Of a DNA stretch of 64,000 nt, positions 1 through 10,935 are shown piece after piece. The DNA is from Calothrix sp. PCC 7103 (GTDB lineage: Bacteria > Cyanobacteriota > Cyanobacteriia > Cyanobacteriales > Nostocaceae): NCBI RefSeq assembly GCF_000331305.1, contig NZ_KB217483.1, positions 43,534-107,533 on the forward strand, given 5' to 3'. The notes under the pieces were generated by a model that had not been told where the DNA came from, made no database searches, and saw only the letters and a program-made list of their open reading frames with translations. Each line of letters begins with the position of its first letter. The stretch's first letter is position 1. The translations under genes and the position numbers were made by a program.

Positions 1-2
1 CT

Positions 3-1337
3 GCCAACGGGCGCCAATTTTTGCGTACAGGAGATTTGGGATTTTTGCATGATGGGGAGTTGTTCGTTACTGGTCGGATAAAAGATGTAATTATTATTCG
101 CGGGCAGAATCATTATCCTCAAGACATTGAATTAACTGTAGAAAGCAGTCATCCAGCCCTGAAAATTAGTTCTGGAGTTGCTTTTAGTATCAATTTCAAC
201 GATTCTGAGCAGCTAGTTATCGTTCAGGAAGTAGAGCGGACTTACCTGCGGAAATTAAATGTTGAAGAAATAATAGGAAATATTAGAAAAGCAGTGGCAG
301 AAGAACACGATTTACAGGCCTACGCAATTTTGCTGCTTAAAACTGCAACGCTTCCAAAAACTTCTTCTGGAAAAGTGCAGCGTAGTGCTTGTCGAGATAG
401 TTTTTTGGCTGGCAGTTTGGATGTAGTGGCAGACTGGAGTGTAAATGCCCAATATAAAAACTATTTTCAGCATCTGAAATCAGAAGTAGAATCTCTGTGG
501 CAAAAACTGCAAACGGATAATTTGTCATCCAGCTCTTCGGAGAGTGTAAACGAGCGACTACCAGCACTAAACAATCAACCAAAATCTAAAAATATAGAGG
601 AGATCGAGGCTTGGCTACTGGCAAAAATTGCCGAACACACACAAATATTACCTGTAGAGATAAATATTCGCCAACCTCTAGCTCAATACGGTTTAAATTC
701 TTTAGCAGCAGTGAGAATTTCGGGCGAACTACAAGAATGGATTGGACGCGAATTTTCTCCCACCTTACTATACGATTATCCCACCCTTGAAGGTTTAGCT
801 CGACATATAGCAGATGAAACTTCTGCTGAAGACTTTGCTCCCCAAAAAATTAAAACTGAAAGTGGGAAATATTCTGAAGAGATCGCGATCATTGGAATGG
901 GTTGCCGTTTTCCAAAAGCCAATAATCCAGATGCTTTCTGGCAGCTATTACGCGACGGAGTTGATGCGATTGCTGAGGTACCCACATCACGTTGGGACAA
1001 TTATACTTGCTATGGAGGCTTTTTGGAGCAAGTGGATCGGTTTGACGCGCAGTTTTTTGGAATATCCCCGCGTGAAGCTCTAGGTATGGATCCTCAACAG
1101 CGGCTGTTACTAGAAGTAAGCTGGGAAGCTTTAGAACACGCTGGCAAGGCGCCAGATAAGTTAGCAGGAAGTCAAACAGGTGTGTTTTTTGGCATTAGTA
1201 ACTTTGATTATTCTCAGTTACAATTTGACTTGAATACTAAATTTGATGCCTATACTGGAACTGCACGCTTCAAAACTTGTAGGCTTCCAGTAAAGCTCAA
1301 GCGTAAAGGGGAGATTCCAGCAACACTTGCACTTTGA
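3..1337 (+). pseudogene. Truncated fatty-acyl-AMP ligase / acyl carrier / ketosynthase megasynthase fragment
   Basis: The reading frame is open from the window start, so the 5' end lies outside. In order I see the C-terminal part of an adenylating enzyme (RTGDLGFLHDGELFVTGR, then the lysine of SSGKVQR), an acyl-carrier domain around residues 205-275 with the carrier serine in YGLNSLAA, and the start of a beta-ketoacyl synthase (EEIAIIGMGCRFP, then FFGISPREALGMDPQQR and GVFFGISNFDYSQ). This order is typical of cyanobacterial lipopeptide or hydrocarbon loading modules, where a FAAL activates a fatty acid and passes it to the carrier. The ketosynthase stops after DAYTGTA, before its catalytic cysteine region, and runs into transposase DNA. 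The last ~25 residues are therefore not native. The PKS frame does not resume beyond the transposase, so this is a deletion junction rather than a clean insertion. The gene end is non-functional. Confidence 0.85.
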
Positions 1338-2438
1338 AACATTAAAAAGCGTATACAATAATGTGCTAATAACCAGCCATAAATTTCCTGAACTACTTCA
1401 CGAGGATTTTTAGAACGTATCGGTGTTTTGCGACCATTCAAATGAACTTTTAATTCATCCAAAGTATTCTCTGCTTCCCACCGTTGATGGTATTCACGTG
1501 CTAAAAGCAAAGCTGGAAAAGTCACAACATCCATTAAATCAGTTATCAAACGATAAACTTTTTCTACTCCATTCTCTTCAACAATATATTCAATTACACG
1601 TACTGGTAGTCGAGTGGCGCCTTTTTTTCTAGATTTTCCATCTGGAGCAATCCATGATAAATAAGAGCCATCTGGAAAAGTTTTGACAATTTCAAATTTG
1701 ACATGAGCGGGGACACGACCTAAAATATGGCATTTCTTTTTTATTGCTGCATTAAACATCTTAAATGAATGCAGCCCTCTATCCCACATTAATAACATAT
1801 CTTCTTCTACACTGCGTAATAGTTTTAAAGCTCCCCTTCTTTCTCCAATTCGATAAGGACAACAGAATGCATCAATTATTAAATGAGTACCTGCTTCTAC
1901 GCGCAAAAACTAATCTTGCTTTGGGGAAACCTGGATATGTACCAGGTCTGGAACCTGGATAACCAAAAACTCTTGCATTTGCTTCTGTTTCTGGAACGTC
2001 AAAAACTGTTCCATCCATTGCCATTACTCTTAATCCACATAAAAAGGCGCCTAGTGTTTCAGGAAAAGCTAACGGTTTAGCTACTGTCTCAAATAAACGG
2101 GTCAGTACAGCACAGCCAGTTCTTTGTCTCGCTTCACTTATTGAAGAAGAAGTCGGCGCCTGAAAACGTATTTTTTCAGGAATTAGTAACGAACTCAAAC
2201 CCTGAGTCAAATTTTTAAAAACCTCAACAATTGAATCTCTTGACCAAAAACTCATAGCGATAACCAAAGCTACCACTACATGTGTGGGCAGTACTCGTTG
2301 CCGACTTTCTTCTGAAGAAGTATTTTGAATTGCTTCATCAATTTTAGATGTTGGAATTACTTGTTCCAAAGCACCTAAAAGCTGTGACGGAGCAATACAA
2401 TAGTTCTGTACGTCAAAATTTATTAACGCCATAGTCAC
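1250..2438 (-). pseudogene. IS4-family transposase, frameshifted and 3'-truncated
   Basis: Two adjacent minus-strand frames form one DDE transposase. The first (2438 to about 1900) carries the first catalytic Asp in MAMDGTVFDVPE. The second (about 1906 to 1250) carries the second Asp in LLMWDRGLHSF and the IS4 signature Y-x2-R-x3-E-x6-K in YHQRWEAENTLDELK. The frames part at a run of five T (minus strand) near 1905; removing one T joins them as ...ARLVLRVEAGTH.... A simple indel is the likely cause, though a +1 programmed shift cannot be excluded. The C-terminus reads into ketosynthase DNA (last residues KRAVPV), so the normal end and one inverted repeat are missing. It is a dead or immobile copy. 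GGCGCC sites lie inside it, so it has been in this genome for some time. Confidence 0.85.
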
Positions 2439-2490
2439 TCAAAGAACAATAATATACTTTTTGTTGTAGAATAATATTAAACTTCTATAT

Positions 2491-2513
2491 GTTCTCGTTT
2501 GCAATACGAGAAC
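2491..2513. repeat. 23-bp inverted repeat (8-7-8), left copy
   Basis: GTTCTCGT, 7-nt spacer, ACGAGAAC. A second copy with the same 8-7-8 architecture (ATTCTCGT / ACGCGAAC) lies at 2932-2954, so the pair brackets the small gene 2532-2912. The layout resembles a recombinase core site or a dimeric operator; which one is not known. Confidence 0.6.
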
Positions 2514-2531
2514 AAAGCTACTTTACGAATA

Positions 2532-2912
2532 ATGACCACAAAACAAGATGACATTATAAATAGGGCTGAACTTTTACAACAAGGGATTGCGACTTTACAG
2601 TTACAAATTCAGCAAATTAAAGCGTCGGGAGAGGTGGCGCCACCTGATTGTTGTGTTCTTCGTTACCAAGCGCGTGGTCAAAAGAGTGCTTACTGGTAAT
2701 ATAAGTTACACGCAACTGAACCAATTTTTCCGACGACTCAACCCGAAAAACTAACTAAATATAAACATCTAGGCAAAGCTGGGACTCCGGCTCATGTCAA
2801 CGCTGTAATTTCTGTGGCAAGGAGAATTCAAATCGATTACTTGCAATCGTGTATTGACTCTCTCAGGCAGAACTGGGTGGATTTATACGAAAGTCTCAAA
2901 GAGAAAAAATAA
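2532..2912 (+). pseudogene. Small conserved cyanobacterial protein with an in-frame stop
   Basis: From ATG 2532 the frame reads MTTKQDDIINRAELL..., a helical segment, then CCVLRYQARGQKSAYW, a TAA stop at 2697-2699, and continues in the same frame as YKLHATEPIFP...YKHLGKAG to a second stop at 2910-2912, 126 codons in all. From memory, related cyanobacterial proteins read YWYYKL here, so the stop looks like a single Tyr (TAC/TAT) to TAA change. The family is a small protein of unknown role often found near recombinase genes (recalled, not checked). The N-terminal half is coiled-coil-like and the C-terminal half is rich in Lys, Gln and Asp. It is flanked by two matching inverted repeats. A tyrosine-inserting suppressor could restore it, but I treat it as broken. 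Confidence 0.6.
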
Positions 2913-2931
2913 ATATAATGAAAGAAATTAG

Positions 2932-2954
2932 ATTCTCGTTTTTAAAACGCGAAC
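2932..2954. repeat. 23-bp inverted repeat (8-7-8), right copy
   Basis: ATTCTCGT, 7-nt spacer, ACGCGAAC, lying 20 nt after the end of the small pseudogene. Spacing and sequence match the copy at 2491-2513 apart from arm mismatches. Confidence 0.5.
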
Positions 2955-3007
2955 ATATTTTCCCTTCTTTCACCCTCTTTTTTCCTTAACCGAGCAGTAT
3001 TGCAGTA

Positions 3008-3325
3008 TTGACAGTTGATGGAACCGATAAAGCATTAGGTGCAGCAGCATTAGCCAATAAAGTTGGTGAAAGTGTTTCGTTCCTGGGTTTTTTAGATAAA
3101 CTGACTCCAAAGCCAGATAAAGCTCAAACAATCGATTTATGTTTGAAGTTGCTGGCAGAAGTAGTTGGTTTTTGTCAAATTAACGGTATTCCTGGCGATA
3201 GTATTGGAGATTTTGTTGCTGCGTTGGGGGAATACGGCAAGGAGTCAATGATTCGTATGGCTGGCTTAGTTTGTGTTGATGGCTTGATTCCCTTGGGACC
3301 TGATTTTATTCAAAAAATCAGTTAA
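3008..3325 (+). CDS. Hypothetical protein, probably 5'-truncated
   Basis: The frame opens after a stop at 2987-2989, and only a TTG at 3008 (no ATG) can start it, with no clear ribosome site. The protein (105 aa) begins VDGTDKALGAAALANKVGES and contains a hydrophobic helical stretch around residues 45-70. The codon pattern looks coding and the frame is clean to a TAA at 3325. I do not recognise the family. The lack of a proper start and the position next to several broken genes suggest the C-terminal remainder of a longer protein. Confidence 0.4.
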   Translation: MTVDGTDKALGAAALANKVGESVSFLGFLDKLTPKPDKAQTIDLCLKLLAEVVGFCQINGIPGDSIGDFVAALGEYGKESMIRMAGLVCVDGLIPLGPDFIQKIS

Positions 3326-3418
3326 TACAGGCGTAATTTAAAAATAGAAGGTGTTGTATATTCGCGCGCCAATGCCTTCTATTTTTTGCCCGCGACCGTC
3401 TCCGAAAACGCGCGCTCA

Positions 3419-6400
3419 TTACTTTAAAGGAATACTAATCAAAAACTCAGTACCTGCTCCTGGTGAAGATGTACATTCTAGAGTTCCACCATGCTTTTGC
3501 GTGATGATTTGATAGCTAATCGATAAACCTAAACCAGTACCTCTTCCAACTGGTTTAGTAGTAAAAAATGGGTCGAAGATTTTACTTTGTGTTGTATCAT
3601 CTATCCCTACACCATTATCTTTGATACGAATATATACTTGGTTATGAGGTTCTAATGTTGTAGATATCCAAATAGTAGGAACTTTTTCCGGCACCAATTC
3701 TGTATTATTTTCTGATAATGCATCAATTGCGTTTGTAAGTAAATGCAGAAAAACTTGGTTTAACTCTCCAGGATAGCAATAAACTTCTGGTAAATCACCA
3801 TATTCTTTGATGACTTCAATATTATTTATTTTTTGTTGTAAAATCATTAATGTACTATCAATATTTTCATGGATGTTAGTGTTTTTGCTAGCAGCCTCAT
3901 CTAAACGTGAAAATACTCTCAGAGATTGAACTATATCTCTTACTCGCAAAGCACCAGCTTTCATTGAATCGAGTAATTTAGGCATGTCTTCACAAATAAA
4001 ATCTAAATCCACTTCCTCAGCTTTATCTATAATATTTGATGTAGGATTAGGATATTCTTTTTGATAAACGTCAAACATTTCTAAAAATGACTGAGCATAG
4101 TTTTTGATGTGAGATAAATTACCATATATAAAGTTTATAGGGTTATTAATTTCGTGAGCAACACCTGCTACCAATTGTCCTAAAGAAGACATTTTTTCAT
4201 TATGAATTAGCTGAGTTTGAGTACGCTGTAATTCTTGTAAGGTAGATTGTAATTGTTGATTTTTTTCCTCTAATTGATAAGTGCGTTCTTGAATACGTGC
4301 TTCTAATGTAGAGTAAAACTGAGCATTTTCTAAAGAAATAGCTGCTTGTGCTGATAATATCTGTAAAACTTCTAGCCTATCTTTACTAAAAGCTTTAGTA
4401 GTTAAATTGTTTTCTAAATATAATATACCTGTTAGTTTGCCTTGATGAATAATTGGTGATGCTAAAATAGATTTGGGTTGATTAGCAATAATATAAGAGT
4501 CTTTGGAGAAATTATTATTACTTGTCGCATCATCCAATACTAAAGATTTTGTAGTTATTGTTACATAATTTATGACCGATAATGGTAATAATTCTTGTCG
4601 AGCAATAGAAGGTGATTGTAATGTAATAAAACTATCTTGCTCCGTCAATAGAGCTTCAATTACTAACTCGCTATCTTTCTTGACAATAAAAAACACCTTT
4701 TGGGCGCCAGCGTTTTCTTTAACTAAATATAAAAGCTTTTCTAATAATTGCTCCAATACAATTTCACCACTTAATGCTTGAGAGGCTTTTGTCACTGTTG
4801 AAATATCAAGCGATAAAGAATTAGTATAAGTAGAATGGGTAGAAAGAGAGGTACTTGATGCTGGTTGGGATGTGTAAGGAAGTAAATGAGGATACTGTTC
4901 TTCTAAATCTTTGACTTTCACTATCGCTCCCCAGCGAATATAACTAGAGTATGCTTCACTCATGTAAGTCTTAGCAATATATATTTTATCCAATGCCAGA
5001 TAAAACTTAGCGGCTAGTTCACTCGCAATGGCAGCTTCATAAATATAACCATTTTTAAATGCTCCAGTAATTGCTTTGTCATACAAATCCATAGCTAAAG
5101 AATTTTTACCCAAAATTCTTGCCTTTTCTGCTTCTATCAAATCATATTTATGCTGATAATTAAATGGTGCATGATCTGCCCAATTTTTAAGCTTATTTTG
5201 ATTTAAATTAACTTTCTTAATATACTTTTTACGCTCTGCTTTTGTAAAATGTTGAGATTTAGCTAACAAGGATAAAGAATAATAAAAACTATTAATAGAA
5301 TAAGAAAGAAAACCCACAGCAGTATTGTGCTGTTCTTCAATAAAACTAACTGATTTAATTATTTCTTCATAATCGCATAGCAAAAACTGCATAACAGACT
5401 TGCAAGCGTAAAATTGGCTTAAAAAGCCAGGGTTAGTGTTTAGTAACGATATTGATTCTGTCTCATCAAACACATCGCCTATTAATAGCTTTTTGCTCTT
5501 TGACAAGCATTGTAAATTTAGGAATATTTGTTGAATTCCATTTGAAAACAAATTAACTATATCTAGTTTTAAATCTTTTGTTATTTTAATATAATTTATT
5601 ATTTTTTGTTTATTCTCTTGTAAATTATTACTTGTGAAAAAGAAATTTTGACTTAAATTCCAAACGCTATAACTAGCATATTCAATATCACCAGTTTCTA
5701 ACCCTATTTGTATCCCTTCTATTAATGATTCTATGGTGTTTATTGCTGGTTCTTTAAAATGCCGAATCATAGTATTAAATAAAAAATACACTTTACATCT
5801 TAAAGAATCAGCATTTGTTTTATCTAGTAGTTTTATTCCTAATAGTCCAAATTGATAACCAGCATTAATATCTCCAAATTTATCGCATAACATAGCACCG
5901 TAAATACTGTAGGAAAATGCTGCAAAAATACTTATACCATAATTAATTGATAACCTTACCATCAAAAGTATAATTAGTGGAAAATATAGAGAACCAGCCA
6001 TGCTAACAATAGGAGCAAGGAGCATTAATATTTTCATCGCTGCTAATTTGCTAGAATCAGCCATTACAGGAAGATTTGCTAAATTTTCTATTCGCTTTCC
6101 AAATAATAATGTTTTTGTTTGAATAAATGCAATTATCACATGACTAGACTTTGGTTTTTTTGGTAATGATATACCTAATTTTTTCAGAATTACTAGAGCA
6201 GTACTTATTGCCTCAGAGAAACAATTTTGAGCAGCATAAGACCTAATTATAATTTCGTATAAACTTACAGCTTCTAAATTATTATTAACTTTTGTCAAAG
6301 CCAAATTTGCAATTTTTATAGATAAGCTAAAATTACTTGTTAAATATAAAGAATTTGCATATTCAATATGTAATGACAGAGTTAAATCATAACTATTAGA

Positions 6401-8827
6401 CCAATTCTTTGCTTGCAATAAATTTGTACCTATACTAAAATAATTACTAGCTGCTTCAAAGGCTGCATTTTCCTTAGCCTTCTTTCCTGCAATTAAATTT
6501 AACAAAGCTAGGTCTTGCTTTTCTTTTTCGACCGTAATTAACTTCACGCCTAAATTAAATTGATTTACAATATCTAAAACATTATCTTCTAACAACTCTA
6601 AAGGTATAGAATTTTTTAATAGTCGTCCAATCTCTAAATGAGTTTTTTGCTTTTGACTGTCGGGCATTAGTACATATGCTGCTTGCTGTACCCTATCATG
6701 AATAAATTTATAGCAAATCAGATTACCATCAATGAGTATCTCTTCTTCTTGCTGATATAATAAAGAGTTATGATGACCATCGTTTAGCAGCATAATTAGC
6801 CCAGCTTGTATGGCTGGGTATAACTCAGAAGCTATTTGAGACGATGGTATATTACTAATAATAGATAAGACATTTAGGGTAAATTTATCACCAATACAAG
6901 CTGCTAACTTTAATATTTCTTGCGTCTTATCAGGCAACTCCTGAATACGACTAGCAACTAGCTCTATAACATTCTTATTAATAAAGCTAGCTGCTTTAAT
7001 CTCCTCAATATTCCACTTCCATTTACGTAGTTCAAAATCAAATTTTAACATAGATTCTTGATGAATACTTTCAAGAATTTGAGTAATATAAAAAGGATTA
7101 CCGCTAGCTTTATCAAATATTAAATTTGCCAGTGAGTAAACTTCTTCATCTGTGTAAATTTGTGAATTACACTGATTATTTTGCCTTTGTTTAGGTACAA
7201 AAGTATCTAAAAGTAATTGCGTTGTATCTTGAAGAGATAATGGTTTTAGAATAATATTATTGACAAACGTGCCTGATTTTTCTACTTCCTCAATAGTCTT
7301 GATAAAAGGGTGAGTAGAACTTACTTCATTGTTCCGATAGGCGCCGATTAGCAGTAAGTATTGGATATCTGTATTTGTCACTAATCGTTTTACTAGCTCA
7401 AGCGTTGCCGTATCTGCCCATTGTAAATCGTCTAAAAAAATGACTAAGGGATGTTCTTTTTGGCTGAAAACCTTAAGAAATTTTGAAAAAACTCTTTGAA
7501 AGCGATTTTGTACTTCTTTTGCCTCTAATTGAACAATATTAGGTTGTTTGCCAATAATTAACTCAATTTCTGGGATTACATTAGTGATAACTTGACCATT
7601 GCTACCTACTGCCTTTGATATTTTCCTTTTCCAAATTTCTAATTGTTCTACTGATTCAGTTAAAAGTTGTTGTGCTAACTCAGAAAATGCTTGTATCAAT
7701 GCAGAATAGGGAATATCTCGCTTAAATTGGTCAAATTTACCTTTAATGAAATAACCACGTGATGAAGTAATAGGTTTTTGAATTTCATTTATAACTGATG
7801 TTTTACCAATGCCTGAGTAACCAGAGACTAATATAATCTCAGTACAACCATTCCTAACTCTATCAAATGCAAAATGTAAGGACTTTATTTCTTCATCCCT
7901 ACCATATAGTTTCTGAGGTATTAATAATTGTGATAAAAAATCTAACTCTCCAAGTTTAAAATCGCCAATACTTCCTTTTGATTGTATTTGCGAGAGACAT
8001 TCAGATAAATCAGCTAATAAACCCGATGCAGTTTGATATCTATCTTCAGCATTTTTTGCCATTAATTTAGCAACAATAGCTACTATTGTTTTGCTTACTT
8101 CTGGCTTTAAATCTTTGATTGGAGTTGCTTCTTTGGCAATATGGGCATATACTAACTCTATAGGGTCATCACTCACAAAAGGAAGTTGCTGAGTTATAAC
8201 TTCGTACAATGTAATGCCTAAAGAGTAGAAATCGCTACGATAGTCTACTACCCGGTTCATTCTTCCGGTTTGTTCCGGAGACATATAAGCTAAAGTTCCT
8301 CTTGATTCCACAGTATTAACTAACTGTACTACTTCTTTTGACAATTTAGAAGCTGCACCAAAGTCAGTTAATTTGATTTCAAGAGTATTAGGATTAATAA
8401 TAATATTATCAGGCTTGATATCTTTATGAATAATTTGATTTTTATGAATATACTCCAGCGCAGAGGATAAATTTCTAGCTATTTTCAGAAAAACCTCAAT
8501 AGAAATAGTAGTTGTATCTAAATAATTTCTAAGACTTACTCCTCCAAAATCTTCATATACAATTGCTAAATATTTAGAATCACTTTCAAATGTTATAGCT
8601 CGAACAATATTTTCATGTTTTAAAGCCTTTACTATATGGTATTCGTGTTTAAGACGAGCTAGCGCTCCCGCATCAAAGCAATTTTCTTTTAAAAGCTTAA
8701 TTATAACAGGGGTTTTAGTTGAAGTAACTAAACCTCTGTATATATTAGTACTTACGCCGCTGTATAACTCAGTATATAAATTGTATCCAAAGATACAAAT
8801 GTTTGTCTTCATGGTAATCGGGAACAT
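3419..8827 (-). CDS. Ser/Thr kinase - AAA ATPase - TPR-like - GAF - histidine kinase fusion
   Basis: An 1802-residue multidomain signalling protein of the class common in filamentous cyanobacteria. Residues 1-275 form a Ser/Thr kinase with catalytic loop HKDIKPDN (about 134-141), DFG (155-157) and the activation segment [12 protein letters not shown] PknB-linked ATPase follows with Walker [10 protein letters not shown] near residue 335 and a Walker-B-like [11 protein letters not shown]. Residues ~650-1300 are a helical TPR-like array, then a GAF domain (~1345-1500), a coiled coil, and a histidine kinase with H-box [13 protein letters not shown]-box LLTNAIDAL, and G boxes DNGVGI and GTGLGLSIS. 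It should sense a small ligand or redox state and signal by both Ser/Thr and His phosphorylation. No response regulator gene is adjacent. The second ATG (8812) could also be the start. No key residue is missing and it looks intact. Confidence 0.93.
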   Translation of the reverse strand: MFPITMKTNICIFGYNLYTELYSGVSTNIYRGLVTSTKTPVIIKLLKENCFDAGALARLKHEYHIVKALKHENIVRAITFESDSKYLAIVYEDFGGVSLRNYLDTTTISIEVFLKIARNLSSALEYIHKNQIIHKDIKPDNIIINPNTLEIKLTDFGAASKLSKEVVQLVNTVESRGTLAYMSPEQTGRMNRVVDYRSDFYSLGITLYEVITQQLPFVSDDPIELVYAHIAKEATPIKDLKPEVSKTIVAIVAKLMAKNAEDRYQTASGLLADLSECLSQIQSKGSIGDFKLGELDFLSQLLIPQKLYGRDEEIKSLHFAFDRVRNGCTEIILVSGYSGIGKTSVINEIQKPITSSRGYFIKGKFDQFKRDIPYSALIQAFSELAQQLLTESVEQLEIWKRKISKAVGSNGQVITNVIPEIELIIGKQPNIVQLEAKEVQNRFQRVFSKFLKVFSQKEHPLVIFLDDLQWADTATLELVKRLVTNTDIQYLLLIGAYRNNEVSSTHPFIKTIEEVEKSGTFVNNIILKPLSLQDTTQLLLDTFVPKQRQNNQCNSQIYTDEEVYSLANLIFDKASGNPFYITQILESIHQESMLKFDFELRKWKWNIEEIKAASFINKNVIELVASRIQELPDKTQEILKLAACIGDKFTLNVLSIISNIPSSQIASELYPAIQAGLIMLLNDGHHNSLLYQQEEEILIDGNLICYKFIHDRVQQAAYVLMPDSQKQKTHLEIGRLLKNSIPLELLEDNVLDIVNQFNLGVKLITVEKEKQDLALLNLIAGKKAKENAAFEAASNYFSIGTNLLQAKNWSNSYDLTLSLHIEYANSLYLTSNFSLSIKIANLALTKVNNNLEAVSLYEIIIRSYAAQNCFSEAISTALVILKKLGISLPKKPKSSHVIIAFIQTKTLLFGKRIENLANLPVMADSSKLAAMKILMLLAPIVSMAGSLYFPLIILLMVRLSINYGISIFAAFSYSIYGAMLCDKFGDINAGYQFGLLGIKLLDKTNADSLRCKVYFLFNTMIRHFKEPAINTIESLIEGIQIGLETGDIEYASYSVWNLSQNFFFTSNNLQENKQKIINYIKITKDLKLDIVNLFSNGIQQIFLNLQCLSKSKKLLIGDVFDETESISLLNTNPGFLSQFYACKSVMQFLLCDYEEIIKSVSFIEEQHNTAVGFLSYSINSFYYSLSLLAKSQHFTKAERKKYIKKVNLNQNKLKNWADHAPFNYQHKYDLIEAEKARILGKNSLAMDLYDKAITGAFKNGYIYEAAIASELAAKFYLALDKIYIAKTYMSEAYSSYIRWGAIVKVKDLEEQYPHLLPYTSQPASSTSLSTHSTYTNSLSLDISTVTKASQALSGEIVLEQLLEKLLYLVKENAGAQKVFFIVKKDSELVIEALLTEQDSFITLQSPSIARQELLPLSVINYVTITTKSLVLDDATSNNNFSKDSYIIANQPKSILASPIIHQGKLTGILYLENNLTTKAFSKDRLEVLQILSAQAAISLENAQFYSTLEARIQERTYQLEEKNQQLQSTLQELQRTQTQLIHNEKMSSLGQLVAGVAHEINNPINFIYGNLSHIKNYAQSFLEMFDVYQKEYPNPTSNIIDKAEEVDLDFICEDMPKLLDSMKAGALRVRDIVQSLRVFSRLDEAASKNTNIHENIDSTLMILQQKINNIEVIKEYGDLPEVYCYPGELNQVFLHLLTNAIDALSENNTELVPEKVPTIWISTTLEPHNQVYIRIKDNGVGIDDTTQSKIFDPFFTTKPVGRGTGLGLSISYQIITQKHGGTLECTSSPGAGTEFLISIPLK

Positions 8828-8968
8828 ATACTTTATGCTGACAAGTATATGATTCCCATAATTGCTTTAAATCGAACACACCGCAGCCGGTTTGGTTTAA
8901 AAGTGCGTTTCGTCTACCTTGTCAAAAACTGGAGTTTAGACTAAACAGTCGGCGTCCAAGAAAAAAAT

Positions 8969-8998
8969 AAGGGGTCTGATTGAATACAGACCCCTTTT
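8969..8998. terminator. Strong bidirectional hairpin terminator
   Basis: AAGGGGTCTG, 8-nt loop, CAGACCCCTT followed by TT on the plus strand, and a T-rich tract on the other strand. It lies upstream of the giant kinase and just before a transposase relic, so it may insulate the kinase promoter or belong to the relic. Confidence 0.7.
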
Positions 8999-9042
8999 GA
9001 CAGATGCTGAGATAAGAACCACCAAATCTCCCATGTGCCAAT

Positions 9043-9581
9043 ATGAAATCTGACAAACTTAGAGAATTTCGTCAAGCTGCCTACAAGCTTTTAGGCAAAG
9101 CACATGATGCAACATTTGAACTAGCGGATGCAATATTAACGACACGTACCGCTTACAGCTTGGCTCCCAACTCTTTATCACCATTTTTTCGACGCAAGTG
9201 GCCTAGTATTTACGAGGCACTACAAAACAGCAGACATTCTTGTACGTTTGCGTTCAAATATGCAGCTTATGGACAGCACCACCGGAATATTCTGGCAAGG
9301 GGCGTCCAAGAAAGCACGGTAACAAATTTAAACTTAATGAACCGGATTCATGGCAGCAAGCAACGACAGAACTAACGGTTAATGACCCAAAGCTAGGCTT
9401 GGTAAAAATTCGCTTATGGGAAAACTTGCCTGAACGTAAAACTGCCACGCGCCCAATGTCAATAATAAAGGTTGAACGCCTTGATGAGAAAGGTAAGTGG
9501 GTACGCAAAAATATTTATACGTTGCGACACGCTCAAACCCTTGCGGTACACTGTGGGCAATATATATTTAATTTTGCGTAA
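9043..9581 (+). pseudogene. Transposase relic with internal deletion
   Basis: The first frame starts at ATG 9043 (MKSDKLREFRQAAYKLLGKA...) and matches, from memory, the N-terminus of a large cyanobacterial DDE transposase family of about 400 aa (the group named NF041680). Around 9240 the match jumps to a later part of the same family in another frame (SLWTAPPEYSGKGRPRKHG...), then continues to about 9581, where it ends without the C-terminal catalytic region. The middle (~130-140 residues), one frame and the C-terminal third are missing. The element is dead. No clear terminal repeats were seen. Confidence 0.7.
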
Positions 9582-9715
9582 CTACTTAATCTAAGAGTTG
9601 TAAAACCATTTAGGCTCGCGCTTGGGTGGGAGAAGAAATGCCTCCATTGTCCGAGGTTCGGCGCCTTCCTGAAACGTCGGTTTACTAGATATTTTTTATT
9701 TTGTTAATGAGGCGA

Positions 9716-10852
9716 TTAAGATATTAAGTATTCTGCTGTTTCTTGCTTAACCTTAAGTAAAAGTTTTGCAAAATTTGTACCTCCAGTTCCCTTTTCTTGA
9801 TGTGTTGACTGTCGTGAAATATAGCAAGCAGCTATTTGCATGTGTTTCATTCTAAAATTTTCAAGAGCTTGGATGCAGCTATTGTATAAATCACACACCA
9901 CTGGATAGTCAGATTTTAAATTTATTGCAAATTCCCTTATCGATGGCCCGCTTTCTAATGCTTCAATGAATTTGCGGTGCAAAGGAGGCATATACGAACG
10001 CATATTGAGTAAAAAAGATGCTTGTCTATCACCTTGGTGTTTTATTCCCAACCCTGCATCAAAAGATTGAATTAAAGAGCTTTGAGCCGCACTGGCGCCA
10101 GCAAATTTTTGTATTTTATCACTTACACCACAGTAAATTACACCTGGCTCTTGCCAACCAGCAAGCCAAGGACGCACCCGATGGAAAAAAATATAAGGGT
10201 CGCATTTATGTTGAATTTGTTCAAGTACTGTGTGTATTTCAACTAATACTTCTAATATCACATCTAAATTTTGAGCTACTGCAAGAGCATCACCTAGACT
10301 TACTGACCTTTGTGCTTCGACTAGAGGTAAAAGTCCTTTTGCTCCTTTTGCTTCTATTACGACATGTGTCAGAAGAAACCATTGCTCATCAAGTCCACCG
10401 TGAAAGAGTTGCAGTGTTGCGATATTGTCTAATTCGATTGGTTTTGTTTTATCAAGTCTTCTCCAATTATCTAAGACGATAGAAGCATGGGTAACAATAG
10501 GAGGATACTTTAATTTTTCGGCAAGTTGGCACCAAGGAATGGCAATTGTGGAAGGAATATGGGTTGCACTGGTTACACCACCCCATACATAAGCATTCCC
10601 AAAGACTGATAGAAGAAGAAAAGCACGTCGCATACTCGCTTCATCCTCAAGATATGAAACATCAAGTAAAGGAAGTTTCTCTAAGGTGAATCGCAACTGA
10701 TTTGTCATCAATAAAAAACTTAAGTCAGCAGCAACACGTTCCCAAGGGTCAAAAAAATCTGTTAATTTTTCTAAAGGGTCTTCTTTTGGTAAAAAACCTC
10801 GTACTGGGTCTACTTGATAGTAATTTAAATCCTTAATTACATTTGCGTTCAT
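9716..10852 (-). CDS. Indoleamine 2,3-dioxygenase-like haem dioxygenase
   Basis: A 378-residue protein with the hallmarks of the IDO superfamily: RGFLP near residue 18, LFHGGLDEQWF near 150, the proximal haem histidine in KHMQIAACYI (His337) and the C-terminal GTGGTNF loop (about 355-361). IDO enzymes use haem to add O2 across the indole C2-C3 bond of tryptophan or related indoles. Length and domain order match the family, with no extra domain. It is the last gene of a three-gene minus-strand set (diiron enzyme, methyltransferase, this gene) with gaps of about 85 bp, so all three probably share a promoter upstream of 12537. Bacterial IDO homologues are scattered and often sit in biosynthetic clusters. 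Substrate is unknown; tryptophan or an indole intermediate is the first guess. No kynureninase or formamidase lies nearby, so simple tryptophan breakdown is less likely. Confidence 0.88.
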   Translation of the reverse strand: MNANVIKDLNYYQVDPVRGFLPKEDPLEKLTDFFDPWERVAADLSFLLMTNQLRFTLEKLPLLDVSYLEDEASMRRAFLLLSVFGNAYVWGGVTSATHIPSTIAIPWCQLAEKLKYPPIVTHASIVLDNWRRLDKTKPIELDNIATLQLFHGGLDEQWFLLTHVVIEAKGAKGLLPLVEAQRSVSLGDALAVAQNLDVILEVLVEIHTVLEQIQHKCDPYIFFHRVRPWLAGWQEPGVIYCGVSDKIQKFAGASAAQSSLIQSFDAGLGIKHQGDRQASFLLNMRSYMPPLHRKFIEALESGPSIREFAINLKSDYPVVCDLYNSCIQALENFRMKHMQIAACYISRQSTHQEKGTGGTNFAKLLLKVKQETAEYLIS

Positions 10853-10935
10853 TTCAATTAACCCTTTATTTTTAATCAGTGTAATGTAGAGACGCGATAT
10901 ATATCGCGTCTTAACTAAATCACAATTTTTCCAAT

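Noticed and set aside
880-892. GATCGCGATC considered as a HIP1 copy
   Set aside because: It is a different palindrome, not GCGATCGC.
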